Below, piece after piece: positions 26,098 to 34,700 of a stretch of 64,000 nt of DNA. The stretch's first letter is position 1; each line of letters starts with the position of its first letter. The notes under the pieces are model-generated. The model saw only the letters and a list, made by a program, of their open reading frames with translations. It did no database searches and had not been told where the DNA came from. Made by a program: the position numbers and the translations under genes. The stretch comes from Bradyrhizobium sp. CCGUVB4N (lineage in GTDB: Bacteria; Pseudomonadota; Alphaproteobacteria; Rhizobiales; Xanthobacteraceae), in NCBI RefSeq assembly GCF_024199945.1, contig NZ_JANADP010000001.1, positions 930,001 to 994,000 on the forward strand, given 5' to 3'.

Positions 26098-27255
26098 ATG
26101 AACGCCAAGCCGAAGGACATTGTGATCGCCAACGCCAGGATCGTGCTGGCCGACCGGGTGATCGAACAGGGCTGGCTCGCTCTTGCCAATGGACGCATTG
26201 CCGAGATCGGCGAGGGCAGGGCGCCCGCGGGCGCTGAGGATGCAGGGGGCGATCTCATCATGCCCGGCCTGATCGAGCTCCACACCGATCATCTCGAAGC
26301 GCATTACGTGCCGCGCCCGAAAGTGTTCTGGAATCCGGTCGCTGCCGTGATCTCCTATGACGGCCAGCTTGCGACCTCGGGCATCACCACCGTGTTCGAC
26401 TCGCTCCGGGTCTGGCGCGAAGACGGCGCCGAGGAGGTCGATGGCCGCGCCGGCGTGCTTGCCGCCGCGATCACGGCCGCGCGCGACGGCAATCTCCTGC
26501 GCGCCGACCACTTCCTGCATCTGCGCTGCGAAATCCCGATGCCGAGCGTGGTCGAGGAGGCCAAGGAGCTGATCGACCGTCCCGACGTCAAGCTGATGTC
26601 GCTGATGGATCATACGCCCGGCCAGCGCCAGTTCCGCGACGAGGGAAAGCTGCGCGACTACTATCGCGGCAAGAACGGCGGCAAGACCGACGCCGAGCTC
26701 GACGAGCTGTTCGCGAAGCGCTTCGAGTATCAGCAGAAGTACGCTGCAACCAATATGCGTCAGATTGTGTCGCTGGCGCATGAGTACAAAATTCCGCTGG
26801 CAAGCCATGACGACACCACTGAGGAGAACGTTGCGGATGCCGTGCGTGACGGCGTCGCGGTGGCCGAATTCCCGACCACGTTGGAGGCCGCGCGCGGCCT
26901 GCACCAGGCCGGCATCGACATCCTGATGGGAGCACCGAACGTGGTGCGCGGCGGCTCTCACTCCGGCAACATCGCCGCGGTGGATCTCGCCCGCGAAGGT
27001 CTGCTCGACATCCTGTCGTCCGACTACATCCCGTCCAGCCTGCTGATGGGCGCGCTGCAACTGCCCGAGCATGCGCCCTCGATCAGCCTGCCGGCGGCCG
27101 TTCGCACCGTGACCAAGGCGCCGGCCGATGCGGTCGGCCTCACCGACCGCGGCGAGATCGCGATCGGCAAGCGCGCCGATCTGATCCGCGTCCACGTTGC
27201 CGGCAGCGTGCCCGTGGTGCGCAGCGTCTGGCGCGAAGGAGGCCGTGTCGCATGA
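26098..27255 (+). CDS. phnM: Ribose 1-alkylphosphonate 5-triphosphate diphosphatase PhnM
   Basis: A 385-residue amidohydrolase releasing pyrophosphate from the triphosphate intermediate to give the PhnJ substrate. Canonical PhnM motifs are all present: [48 protein letters not shown] and LSSDY. It is the orthodox copy; a divergent paralogue is encoded at 14833-16026. Its stop overlaps phnN by 4 bp. Confidence 0.95.
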   Translation: MNAKPKDIVIANARIVLADRVIEQGWLALANGRIAEIGEGRAPAGAEDAGGDLIMPGLIELHTDHLEAHYVPRPKVFWNPVAAVISYDGQLATSGITTVFDSLRVWREDGAEEVDGRAGVLAAAITAARDGNLLRADHFLHLRCEIPMPSVVEEAKELIDRPDVKLMSLMDHTPGQRQFRDEGKLRDYYRGKNGGKTDAELDELFAKRFEYQQKYAATNMRQIVSLAHEYKIPLASHDDTTEENVADAVRDGVAVAEFPTTLEAARGLHQAGIDILMGAPNVVRGGSHSGNIAAVDLAREGLLDILSSDYIPSSLLMGALQLPEHAPSISLPAAVRTVTKAPADAVGLTDRGEIAIGKRADLIRVHVAGSVPVVRSVWREGGRVA

Positions 27256-27848
27256 GCGAAACCGTCGCGACGGCGAACGACGCGGCGGGCGCGATCGGGC
27301 CCGGGCGGCTCGTGCTCGTGGTCGGCCCGAGCGGTGCCGGCAAGGACACGCTGCTGCGGCTCGCGCAGGCGGCCTGTGCCGGCGATCACGATGTCGTCTT
27401 CCCGCGCCGGGTCGTGACGCGTGCATCCTCGGCCGACGAGGACAATATTGCGTTGAGCCCGGACGAATTCGCCCGCGCGCGCGATCACGGCGATTTCGCC
27501 GTGAATTGGGACGCGCATGGGCATTCCTACGCCCTGCCGCTGGAGATCAACGACGACATCCGCGCGGGGCGCGCCGTCGTCGCCAATGTCTCGCGCACGG
27601 TGATCGCTGCGCTACGCCAAGCCTATTCCAATGTCGTCGTGGTTGCCATCACCGCGCCGCCGGACGTGCTGGCGCAGCGCCTTGCCGCGCGCGCGCGTAA
27701 CACCGACGGCAACATCGCGGATCGGCTCACGCGGAACGTCGATGAAGCATCGGCACATGCCGACGTCACGATCCTCAATGCCGGGAGCGCGGAGTATCAC
27801 AGCCGGCACCTTTTGCGCGTCATCAGGAACGAATGCTGGCGCGAGTAA
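27252..27848 (+). CDS. phnN: Ribose 1,5-bisphosphate phosphokinase PhnN
   Basis: A 198-residue guanylate-kinase-like enzyme that phosphorylates ribose 1,5-bisphosphate to PRPP, returning the sugar to nucleotide and histidine synthesis. P-loop GPSGAGKD (near residue 24), the RVVTR motif and VVANVSRTVI segment fit PhnN. The step assumes that the cyclic phosphate made by PhnJ is first opened; no PhnP is seen, making DUF1045 at 14089 relevant. Last clear member of the phn operon. Confidence 0.93.
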   Translation: MSETVATANDAAGAIGPGRLVLVVGPSGAGKDTLLRLAQAACAGDHDVVFPRRVVTRASSADEDNIALSPDEFARARDHGDFAVNWDAHGHSYALPLEINDDIRAGRAVVANVSRTVIAALRQAYSNVVVVAITAPPDVLAQRLAARARNTDGNIADRLTRNVDEASAHADVTILNAGSAEYHSRHLLRVIRNECWRE

Positions 27849-27873
27849 CGGCCGGCGCAACCAGGAGAACGGA

Positions 27874-28485
27874 ATGTCGGTGATCGAAACGGTCGAACAG
27901 CTCGAAGCTATCTACGGCACCGTTGGTGACGCCTCGACCGTGAAAGTCGCCGACCACGTCACCCCGCTCTACCGCATCTTCATCGAGAAAGCGCCGTTCG
28001 CAGCCCTCGCCACCATCGGGCCCGAGGGCATCGACTGCTCGCCCCGCGGCGATCTCCCCGGCTTCGTCCGCATCCACGATCAGCATACTCTGATGTTGCC
28101 CGATCGCCGCGGCAACAACCGCGTCGATTCCCTGCGCAACATCGTGCGCGACCCGCGGGTGTCGCTGATGTTCCTGATTCCCGGCTCGGGCAATGCGGTG
28201 CGCGCCAATGGTCGCGCCCATCTGTCGATCGATCCCGAGCTGCTCTCTTCGTTCAAGGTCGAAGGCAAGGCACCGCGCAGCGTCATGGTGATGAAGGTGG
28301 ACGAGATCTACTTCCAATGCGCCCGCGCCATCGTTCGCTCCGATCTCTGGAATCCCGACAAGCGCATCGACCCGAAGACGCTGCCGACACCGGGCCAGAT
28401 CCTCGCCGAGATGAGCCAGAATAAGGTCGGCGGTGATGAGTATGATCGCATCTGGCCGGAGCGCGCCGCCGCGACGATGTGGTGA
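27874..28485 (+). CDS. Pyridoxamine 5'-phosphate oxidase-family (FMN-binding split-barrel) protein
   Basis: A 203-residue protein with the split beta-barrel of the PPOX/FMN-binding group: a central region FAALATIGPEGIDCSPRGD, then LMLPDRRGNNRVDSLRNIV and DPRVSLMFLIPGSGNAVRANGRA. These are typical of the MSMEG_1061-like PPOX subgroup, usually flavin- or deazaflavin-linked oxidoreductases of unknown substrate. It starts 25 bp after phnN with GGAG upstream, so it may share the phn transcript, but nothing ties it to phosphonates. Confidence 0.82.
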   Translation: MSVIETVEQLEAIYGTVGDASTVKVADHVTPLYRIFIEKAPFAALATIGPEGIDCSPRGDLPGFVRIHDQHTLMLPDRRGNNRVDSLRNIVRDPRVSLMFLIPGSGNAVRANGRAHLSIDPELLSSFKVEGKAPRSVMVMKVDEIYFQCARAIVRSDLWNPDKRIDPKTLPTPGQILAEMSQNKVGGDEYDRIWPERAAATMW

Positions 28486-28493
28486 CGCTCTTA

Positions 28494-28517
28494 CCCTCTC
28501 CCGCAAGGGGAGAAGGG
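28494..28517 (+). terminator. Hairpin after the phn/PPOX unit
   Basis: CCCTCTCCC, loop GCAA, then GGGGAGAAGGG form a stem with no following T-run. It resembles one arm of the repeat at 20476 and probably serves as a repeat-derived terminator or mRNA end. The interval 28486-28852 otherwise holds the promoter and short ORF listed separately. Confidence 0.5.
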
Positions 28518-28620
28518 AAGAGGCACTGCAGTTTTCGCGCGCGAGACGAAACTGCCTGCCTGCGGTTGCGACAGGAGAAGCGCCTCGGCGCACCCGCTAC
28601 AAATATGGATAGCCATTTCA

Positions 28621-28649
28621 TTGACCAATCGGGCCAATCGATTGATATT
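28621..28649 (+). promoter_or_regulatory. Candidate promoter for the Cys-tract leader ORF
   Basis: TTGACC (28621-28626), 17 bp, GATATT (28644-28649): five of six and four of six matches to consensus. It would start transcription near 28656, about 30 nt before the leader-type ORF. Confidence 0.4.
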
Positions 28650-28687
28650 TGGAGCATCGAAACTGCTCCTTGAGCCAAAGCCGCGAC

Positions 28688-28783
28688 ATGAGAACCGATT
28701 ACCAGCGCAATCTGAACGACATGCAAGCCTGCATGACTCGGCGCTGTTTCTCTGCGGCAACCGGCGCTTGTTGTTGTTGCTGA
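28688..28783 (+). CDS. Candidate 31-residue leader peptide ending in four cysteines
   Basis: ATG to TGA encodes 31 residues, with two isolated Cys (CMTRRC) and four consecutive Cys codons (TGT TGT TGT TGC) directly before the stop. A run of one amino acid at the end of a short ORF is the mark of ribosome-stalling leader peptides. A small hairpin (CGCCG-ATCT-CGGCG, about 28830-28843) lies between it and the 73-residue gene at 28853. The Shine-Dalgarno is weak. Translation and Cys-dependent control are inference. Confidence 0.4.
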   Translation: MRTDYQRNLNDMQACMTRRCFSAATGACCCC

Positions 28784-28852
28784 TCGCGCTCTAGCAACAC
28801 CTCACATCGCAAATTTCAAGACAGGAACGCCGATCTCGGCGAGCGAGCAGTC

Positions 28853-29074
28853 ATGTCCCAGCTCCAGTCCAACGCCTACATCATCGAAATCCACGATCGC
28901 GCCGCCGGTATCATCACAAGAGATGAGCGCGGCTTCCGTTTCTTCTCCTCCGGGCGCCTGTTCGACAGCCTCGAAGGTCGTCAGTTCCGTTCTGCACGCG
29001 AGGCCGAGCGCGCCGCCCGCGCCGTGTTCTCCGAGCGCAGCCGGCGCGCGAATTCCGCACTCTTCGCCAACTGA
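28853..29074 (+). CDS. Small conserved-looking hypothetical protein
   Basis: A 73-residue basic, soluble protein (YIIEIHDRAAGIITRDERGFRF..., then an Arg/Ala-rich helix EAERAARAVFSERSRR). I do not recognise the family. The N-terminal half looks like two or three beta strands and the rest a helix. It follows the candidate Cys-tract leader by 69 bp and precedes a convergent gene. Codon use is typical of the genome, supporting a real gene. Confidence 0.6.
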   Translation: MSQLQSNAYIIEIHDRAAGIITRDERGFRFFSSGRLFDSLEGRQFRSAREAERAARAVFSERSRRANSALFAN

Positions 29075-29096
29075 TCCAGAGAAAACTGAGTGCGAC

Positions 29097-29879
29097 TCAG
29101 CCCTTCAACGCTGCCAGCAACTCATCCGGGCGCTCGGCCATGATCATGTGGCCCGCGCCCGGCACGACGACGGTCTTGGCATGCGGGATCGCGGCCGCAA
29201 GCGCCTTGCCGGCTTTGGCTGGTGTCATCATGTCCCGTTCGCCGAGGATGAGGGTGGTGGGCACCTTCACGCTCGCGGCCGCGGTCAGCGCATTTGCGTA
29301 GGCATTGCAGGCCGACAAATCCTTGAACAGCACACCCGGCTCGCACGACTTCAGCACGGCCTGTGCGCCGCCATGCATCCACAGGCCCGGGGCGAGGCTG
29401 CCGCCGAGTTCGGCGTTGAAGCCGAGGCCCCAGATCGAGACCATGTCGTTGGCATCCTGCGAGTTGGCTTCGGCAGCCTTCAGCAGATCGGGGCCGACCG
29501 TCATGGTCGCCGCCGTGCCGATCAGGCTCAGCGCGGAGACCTTGTCGGGATGCCGTGCTGCGGTCTCCAGCGAGATCAGCGATCCCATGGAATGGCCGAT
29601 CAGATGCGCTTTGGCACTACCGGCCGCGCCGAGCAGCGCCGCCGTCCAGTCGGCCATGTCGGCGACGCTTGTGAGCGAGGGGCCGGCCGAGCGGCCGTGA
29701 CCGGGCAGGTCGGGCGCCAGCACGCCAAAGCCGTGATGGGCAAACCAGCGCGTATGCAGCGCCCAGGTCGAATGATCGAAACCGGCGCCGTGGATGAAGA
29801 CGACCGTCGGCAGGGACTTGTCGAATTCGCGGCCGCCGGTTGCGACAAATACTTCGGCGCCGTTGACGGAAAGCTTCAT
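29097..29879 (-). CDS. Alpha/beta hydrolase
   Basis: A 260-residue alpha/beta hydrolase with the oxyanion segment FIHGAGFDHSTW, nucleophile elbow GHSMGS, an acid in ILGERDMMTP and the base in GAGHMIMAE. It belongs to the broad esterase/haloperoxidase-like group; no substrate can be named. Start 29879 is used because the frame upstream runs into metY. It is 4 bp after metY on the same strand, so the two form an operon; a role hydrolysing an ester or thioester linked to methionine metabolism is possible but unproven. Confidence 0.85.
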   Translation of the reverse strand: MKLSVNGAEVFVATGGREFDKSLPTVVFIHGAGFDHSTWALHTRWFAHHGFGVLAPDLPGHGRSAGPSLTSVADMADWTAALLGAAGSAKAHLIGHSMGSLISLETAARHPDKVSALSLIGTAATMTVGPDLLKAAEANSQDANDMVSIWGLGFNAELGGSLAPGLWMHGGAQAVLKSCEPGVLFKDLSACNAYANALTAAASVKVPTTLILGERDMMTPAKAGKALAAAIPHAKTVVVPGAGHMIMAERPDELLAALKG

Positions 29880-29883
29880 CGTG

Positions 29884-31179
29884 TCAAACCTTCTGCGAGA
29901 GGCGCAGCGCCTGCGCGAGATCGTCGATGATGTCGGAGGCGGTCTCAATGCCGACCGACAGCCGCACCAGCTCCTCGCCGATGCCGGCGGCTTTGAGCTG
30001 CTCGGCATCCATCTGCTGATGCGTGGTCGAAGCCGGGTGGATCACCAGCGTCTTGGCATCGCCGACATTGGCGAGATGGCTGATCATGCGCAGCGATTCG
30101 ATGAACTTGCGCCCGGCGGGACGGCCGCCCTTGATGCCGAAGGAGACGATCGAGCCCGCACCGCGCGGCAGCAGCTGCTTGGCGAGCTGATAGTCCGTGT
30201 GGTCTTCAAGTGAGGGATGCAGCACCCAGTCGACCGCCTTGTTGGACTTGAGCGCCTCCAGCACGAGGTGCGTATTCTGGATGTGGCGGTCCATGCGCAC
30301 GCCCAGCGTCTCGACGCCCTGGAGGAGCTGGAATGCGTTGGTCGGCGACAGGCAGGCGCCGAAATCGCGCAGACCCTCGGTGCGCGCGCGCATGATGAAG
30401 GCGGCGGTGCCGAATTGCTCGTCGAAGACGATGCCGTGATAGCCGCCATAGGGCTCGGTCAGCACGCCGAATTTGCCCGACGCACGCCAGTCGAAGCGGC
30501 CACCGTCGACGATGGCGCCGCCGATCGCGATGCCGTGGCCGCCGATCCACTTGGTCGTCGAATGCATCACGATGTCGGCGCCAAGCTCGATCGGTCGGCT
30601 GAGATAGGGCGTCGCAAAAGTGTTGTCGATCAGCAGCGGAATTTTGGCGTCATGCGCGATTCCCGCGACCTTCGGGATGTCGAGCACCTCTAGCCCGGGA
30701 TTGCCGATGGTCTCGCCGATCACGAGCTTTGTGTTCGGCTTGATCGCCTTCCGGAACGCATCATGATCGCGCGGCTTGACGAAGGTCGTGGTGATGCCGA
30801 AGCGCGGCAAGGTGTGTGCCAGCAGATTGATGGTGCCGCCATAGAGCGAGCTCGACGCCACGATGTGGTCGCCGGCATTCAGCAGCGTGGCGATGGCGAG
30901 ATGCAGCGCGGCCATGCCGCTCGCGGTACAGATCGCACCGACGCCGCCCTCGAGCGCGGCGAGCCGCTCTTCCAGTACGCCGGTGGTGGGGTTGGAGATG
31001 CGCGTATAGATGTGGCCGGCGCGCTCCAGGTTGAACAACGCCGCCGCGTGATCGGAATCCTGGAACACGTAGGACGTGGTCTGGTAGATCGGCACCGCGC
31101 GGGCGCCGGTCGCGGGATCCGGATGCTGGCCCGCATGCAGGCTCAGGGTTTCGAAGGCAGGCGGTTTTGGCGCGGGCAT
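29884..31179 (-). CDS. metY: O-acetylhomoserine sulfhydrylase (MetY-type, PLP-dependent)
   Basis: A 431-residue Cys/Met-metabolism PLP enzyme. It makes homocysteine (or methionine) from O-acetylhomoserine and sulfide (or methanethiol). Length and the N-terminal FETLSLHAGQHPDPATGARAVPIYQTTSYVF are typical of MetY rather than the shorter MetB/MetC. The PLP Lys lies in HSTTKWIGGHG, and the pocket segments SGMAALHLAIATLL and SLYGGT are present. It leads a two-gene unit with a hydrolase. The methanethiol oxidase at 12034 handles a related sulfur compound, but no link is shown. Confidence 0.92.
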   Translation of the reverse strand: MPAPKPPAFETLSLHAGQHPDPATGARAVPIYQTTSYVFQDSDHAAALFNLERAGHIYTRISNPTTGVLEERLAALEGGVGAICTASGMAALHLAIATLLNAGDHIVASSSLYGGTINLLAHTLPRFGITTTFVKPRDHDAFRKAIKPNTKLVIGETIGNPGLEVLDIPKVAGIAHDAKIPLLIDNTFATPYLSRPIELGADIVMHSTTKWIGGHGIAIGGAIVDGGRFDWRASGKFGVLTEPYGGYHGIVFDEQFGTAAFIMRARTEGLRDFGACLSPTNAFQLLQGVETLGVRMDRHIQNTHLVLEALKSNKAVDWVLHPSLEDHTDYQLAKQLLPRGAGSIVSFGIKGGRPAGRKFIESLRMISHLANVGDAKTLVIHPASTTHQQMDAEQLKAAGIGEELVRLSVGIETASDIIDDLAQALRLSQKV

Positions 31180-31276
31180 GCGTGGCCTCGTTGGTCGATC
31201 GGCGATGGCGGTCCTTGTGCCACAAAAACGTGCGCCACGTCAGCCCATTGACAGCGCCGCGCGAGCGCGTGCAGCG

Positions 31277-32071
31277 CTAGGCAATTGTGCCAATCGCCTG
31301 CTCGATTGTGCGGGTCTCGCGCAACAGGATCTCCGCGACCTCCTGCTCGCGGCGCGGACCGAGCCTCGTCCGAACGGCGGAGACGGTCATTGCCGCCGCA
31401 GGCCGGCCGTCCGGCGTCTTGATCCAGGTCGAGATCGATTTCGTGCCTTGCACGAGGCCGATCTCCCGCATGCCATATCCACGTCGCCGCGCCGCCGTGA
31501 CCTGGCCGAGCACGGTTGCGGCGTCGGTGCGATAGGTCTCGAACCGCTTCTCGTTTGCCGTGACGATTTTTCGCGCGTCCGGCGCCGGCAGCGCGGCGAG
31601 GATGGCGACGCCCGCGCTGGAGACGCCGAGCGGGCGGCGCGCGCCGACCTCGATCGACAGCACCTGAATCGGATAGGCGCCGATCCTGCGATCGACGCAG
31701 AGCGTGTCGTTGCCGGTTCGTACCGTCAGGAACAGCGTGTCGCCGATCTCGGCAGAGGCGCGGCGCAGCGACGGACCTGCGGCGACCAGCAGCGGCGAAG
31801 GCCGGGGGCGCGCGAGCGCCAGTTCCGGCACCTGGTTGCCGATCGCGTAGCGGCCGGTCCTGTCGTGGCGCTCGACAATGCCCTCCTCGATCAGCACGTG
31901 GACGATGCGATGCACGGTCGGGCGCGTCAGCCCGGTCGCCTGCACGACCTCGGCCAATGGCACACCGTCCTCGCGGCCTGCGGCAAGAATACGCAGCACC
32001 GACAACGCGCGCCGGATCGCCTGCGCGCCTTGTCGCGGTTCTGTCGCACTTGAGGTAGTTCTTCCGTCCAT
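31277..32071 (-). CDS. IclR-family regulator of the downstream divergent catabolic operon
   Basis: A 264-residue regulator with an N-terminal winged HTH (about residues 15-70; VPLAEVVQATGLTRPTVHRIVHVLI) and a C-terminal IclR effector domain. It is divergent from a TctC-type binding-protein gene heading a ring-cleavage-product operon and is probably its local regulator. Start 32071 lies within a perfect palindrome; a GTG at 32098 adds nine residues and cannot be ruled out. Neither start has a Shine-Dalgarno. Confidence 0.88.
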   Translation of the reverse strand: MDGRTTSSATEPRQGAQAIRRALSVLRILAAGREDGVPLAEVVQATGLTRPTVHRIVHVLIEEGIVERHDRTGRYAIGNQVPELALARPRPSPLLVAAGPSLRRASAEIGDTLFLTVRTGNDTLCVDRRIGAYPIQVLSIEVGARRPLGVSSAGVAILAALPAPDARKIVTANEKRFETYRTDAATVLGQVTAARRRGYGMREIGLVQGTKSISTWIKTPDGRPAAAMTVSAVRTRLGPRREQEVAEILLRETRTIEQAIGTIA

Positions 32072-32080
32072 AATATGGAC
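32066..32080. promoter_or_regulatory. IclR-type operator palindrome over the regulator start codon
   Basis: GTCCATA-A-TATGGAC is a perfect 15-bp palindrome at the iclR start codon in the divergent region. Its length and AT-rich centre suit IclR-family operators; it would allow autoregulation and control of the divergent operon. Confidence 0.6.
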
Positions 32081-32200
32081 AAGAACGCCACAATTCACTC
32101 GACAGGTAAAGTGGCATCTGGAGATTGCGCTCCGATCGGGATGCCCTGCGCGACGTCAGGGCGATCGACTTGAAATTGGAAGCGCCGTCGGGAGGTTAAC

Positions 32201-33166
32201 ATGAGATTGATCGGGATCGCCATCGCTGCTGTCGCGGCGATGCTGGCAGCGCCCGCATCGGCCCAGCAATGGCCGGCGCGCAGCGTCAAGCTGATTGTGC
32301 CCTATCCCGCCGGCGGCAATGTCGACAGCGCCGCGCGCATCGTCGCCGACAAGCTGCAGGAAAAGCTCGGTCAGCCCTTCATCATCGAGAACAAGGCCGG
32401 CGCCGGCGGCATGATCGCGGGCGAGGCGTTCGCGAAATCCGCGCCTGACGGCTACACGCTGTTCGTCGGCGCCAACGGCCCCGTGCTGTTCGCGACCGAG
32501 ATCAACAAGCGCGACGCCTATAATTGGAAGAAGGATTTCCTGCCGATCTCGACGATCTCGATGACGCCGCTGGTGCTCGAGGTCCACCCGTCGGTGCAGG
32601 CCACGACTTTCAAGGAGTTCATCGACCTTGCCAAGCGCGAGCCCGGCAAGCTGACAATGGCTTCGCCCGGCCCCGGCACCACCAACCATCTGCTCAGCGA
32701 GCTGATGCAGTCGAGCCTCGATCTGCAGTGGGTCACCGCGCATTACCGCGGCAACGCGCCGGCGATCAACGATCTGCTGGGCGGGCAGGTGCAGTTCGCA
32801 TTCGACCAGCTCACGGTCAGCCTCCAGCACATCAAGGCCGGCCTGTTCCGTGCGCTCGCGGTCACCAGCCCGCATCGGCTGAAGTCGCTGCCTGACGTGC
32901 CGACCTTCACTGAGCTTGGCTACAAGGACTTCGACGGCCAGACTTTCACCGGCCTGTTCGCGCCGGCGGGCACGCCTGCTCCGATCGTGGACAAGCTGCA
33001 CGAGACGCTGGTGGCGATCCTGAAGGATCCCGGCGTGGTCGACAAGTTCGACAAGCTCGGCGGTGAAGCCGTTGCGATGACGCCGGACGAATTCAAGGCC
33101 TATCTCGAGCGCGAGGACGCCAAATGGATCCCGATCGTGCGTAAGGCCAATATCAAGGCTGACTGA
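32201..33166 (+). CDS. Bug/TctC-family tripartite tricarboxylate transporter binding protein
   Basis: A 321-residue periplasmic binding protein with a signal peptide (residues about 1-21, ending ASA-QQ) and the family pattern RSVKLIVPYPAGGNVDSAARIVADKL, then ENKAGAGGMIAGEAFAKSAPDGYTL. Such proteins bind carboxylates. The membrane partners TctA and TctB are not encoded here, as is usual for the expanded Bug family, so it may use distant permeases or act in sensing. GGGAGG precedes the ATG. First gene of a six-gene operon. Confidence 0.92.
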   Translation: MRLIGIAIAAVAAMLAAPASAQQWPARSVKLIVPYPAGGNVDSAARIVADKLQEKLGQPFIIENKAGAGGMIAGEAFAKSAPDGYTLFVGANGPVLFATEINKRDAYNWKKDFLPISTISMTPLVLEVHPSVQATTFKEFIDLAKREPGKLTMASPGPGTTNHLLSELMQSSLDLQWVTAHYRGNAPAINDLLGGQVQFAFDQLTVSLQHIKAGLFRALAVTSPHRLKSLPDVPTFTELGYKDFDGQTFTGLFAPAGTPAPIVDKLHETLVAILKDPGVVDKFDKLGGEAVAMTPDEFKAYLEREDAKWIPIVRKANIKAD

Positions 33167-33169
33167 GCG

Positions 33170-33787
33170 ATGCGGATCGACCCCAGCGAGCTCGGCGCGG
33201 AGCGCATCTACCGGCTCATGACCGGCATCGTGGTGCCGCGCCCGATCGCCTGGGTGACGAGCCTGTCGCGCGGTGGCGTGCTCAACCTCGCGCCGTTCAG
33301 CGCCTTCACCTTCGTCTCGCAGAAGCCACCGATGCTTGCCATCAGCGTCGGCCGCAAGGGCGCCGACTACAAGGACACCGCGCACAACATCCTCGACACC
33401 GCGGAATATGTCATCCACATCGCCGACACGCCGCTGATGTCGGCGGTGCACGACAGCTCCGTCGAGCATCCGCCTGAGATCAGCGAGGTCGAGCATCTCG
33501 GGCTGGAAACGTCGCCTTGCGAGCGCATCAAGGTGCGCAGGCTCGCCGCCGCGCCGGTCGCGATGGAATGTGTGTTCCGGCAATGCCTCGAGTTTGGCGA
33601 GGCGCGCAGCCGGTTGATCGTCGGCGAAGTCGTGATGTTCCACATCCGCGACGGTCTCGTCAGTGACGGCAAGGTCGAAACCAGAGCGCTCGACCCGATC
33701 GCCCGCATCGGCGGTCCGCGTTATGCCCGCCTGGGCGAGATTGTGACGCTGAACACCGTGTTCCAGACTCCCAAATCGAAGGATTGA
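33170..33787 (+). CDS. Flavin reductase-like FMN-binding protein
   Basis: A 205-residue split-barrel flavin-binding protein of the flavin reductase (HpaC/PrmC-like) group: MTGIVVPRPIAWVTSLSRGGVLNLAPFSAFTFVSQKPPML with conserved RPIA and NLAPFS motifs. Such proteins supply reduced flavin to two-component hydroxylases. No oxygenase component is in the operon, so its partner is elsewhere or it acts differently. It starts 3 bp after the binding-protein gene. Confidence 0.85.
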   Translation: MRIDPSELGAERIYRLMTGIVVPRPIAWVTSLSRGGVLNLAPFSAFTFVSQKPPMLAISVGRKGADYKDTAHNILDTAEYVIHIADTPLMSAVHDSSVEHPPEISEVEHLGLETSPCERIKVRRLAAAPVAMECVFRQCLEFGEARSRLIVGEVVMFHIRDGLVSDGKVETRALDPIARIGGPRYARLGEIVTLNTVFQTPKSKD

Positions 33788-33836
33788 GCGTGCGGACGCC
33801 TTGCGTCTGCCGCCTGAAGACCATTGGAGAACGACG

Positions 33837-34697
33837 ATGCGACTGGTGAGCTATCTGGTGGACGGAGAGCCGCGCTATGGCGCGGCCGTTGATGGCGGTG
33901 TCGTCGATCTGACCAGGCGGATCGGCCGCGAGTTCGCCGACCTCAAAGCGCTGATCGCAGCCAATGCACTGGCGAATGCGCAGGAGGCGGTGACTGGCCA
34001 GACGCCCGACTACGCGCTCGAGAAGCTCACGCTGTTGCCGCCGGTGCTGGCGCCCGAAAAGCTCTGGTGCATCGGCGTCAACTACGCCGAGCGCAACGCC
34101 GAATACAAGGACAATTCGGACCTGCCCAAATATCCGAGCCTGTTCGTGCGCAGCATGTCGTCGATGACGGGCTCCGGCCAGCCGCTCGAGAAGCCCAAGG
34201 TGTCGGAGCAGCTCGACTATGAAGGCGAGCTCGTCATCGTGATCGGCCAGGGTGGCCGTCATATCAAGCGGGAAGAGGCCTGGTCGCACATTTTCGGCAT
34301 GACGCTGTGCAACGAGGGCACCATCCGCGACTGGCTGCGCCACGGCAAGTTCAACGTCACGCAGGGCAAGAACTTTGACCGCTCCGGCAGCATCGGCCCG
34401 TGGATCGTCACGGCAGACGAGCTCGACCCGCGCGGGCCGCACGACATCGTCACGCGCGTCAACGGCGAGGTACGCCAGCAGGACACCACCGAGCGGTTGA
34501 TGTTTCCGTTCGATTTTCTGATCTCCTATCTCTCGACCTTTGCGACGCTCAAGCCCGGCGACATGATCGTGACGGGCACGCCGACAGGGGCGGGCGCGCG
34601 CTTCGATCCGCCGCGCTGGCTGAAGGTCGGCGACGTCGTCGAGGTCGAGTCCAGCCGCATCGGCGTACTGCGCAACACCGTCGCGGCGGAGCAATAA
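33837..34697 (+). CDS. Fumarylacetoacetate hydrolase-family protein
   Basis: A 286-residue FAH-fold enzyme. The metal ligands typical of the family are visible in LDYEGELVIVIGQ (Glu pair) and a downstream Asp region, with the motifs LWCIGVNYAERNAE and MIVTGTPTGAGAR. Members hydrolyse or decarboxylate beta-diketones and meta-cleavage products. Start 33837 follows TGGAGA; a 12-codon extension upstream is unlikely. It sits directly before a HpaH-like hydratase, which suggests isomerase/decarboxylase or acylpyruvase action in one pathway. Confidence 0.88.
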   Translation: MRLVSYLVDGEPRYGAAVDGGVVDLTRRIGREFADLKALIAANALANAQEAVTGQTPDYALEKLTLLPPVLAPEKLWCIGVNYAERNAEYKDNSDLPKYPSLFVRSMSSMTGSGQPLEKPKVSEQLDYEGELVIVIGQGGRHIKREEAWSHIFGMTLCNEGTIRDWLRHGKFNVTQGKNFDRSGSIGPWIVTADELDPRGPHDIVTRVNGEVRQQDTTERLMFPFDFLISYLSTFATLKPGDMIVTGTPTGAGARFDPPRWLKVGDVVEVESSRIGVLRNTVAAEQ

Positions 34698-34700
34698 ATC

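Noticed and set aside
25522..27426. 634-codon frame opposite phnL and phnM
   Set aside because: phnL and phnM carry intact motifs; the antisense product has none.
32066..32098. Leaderless transcription of the IclR gene
   Set aside because: No -10/-35 pair places the start at the ATG, unlike the MarR case.
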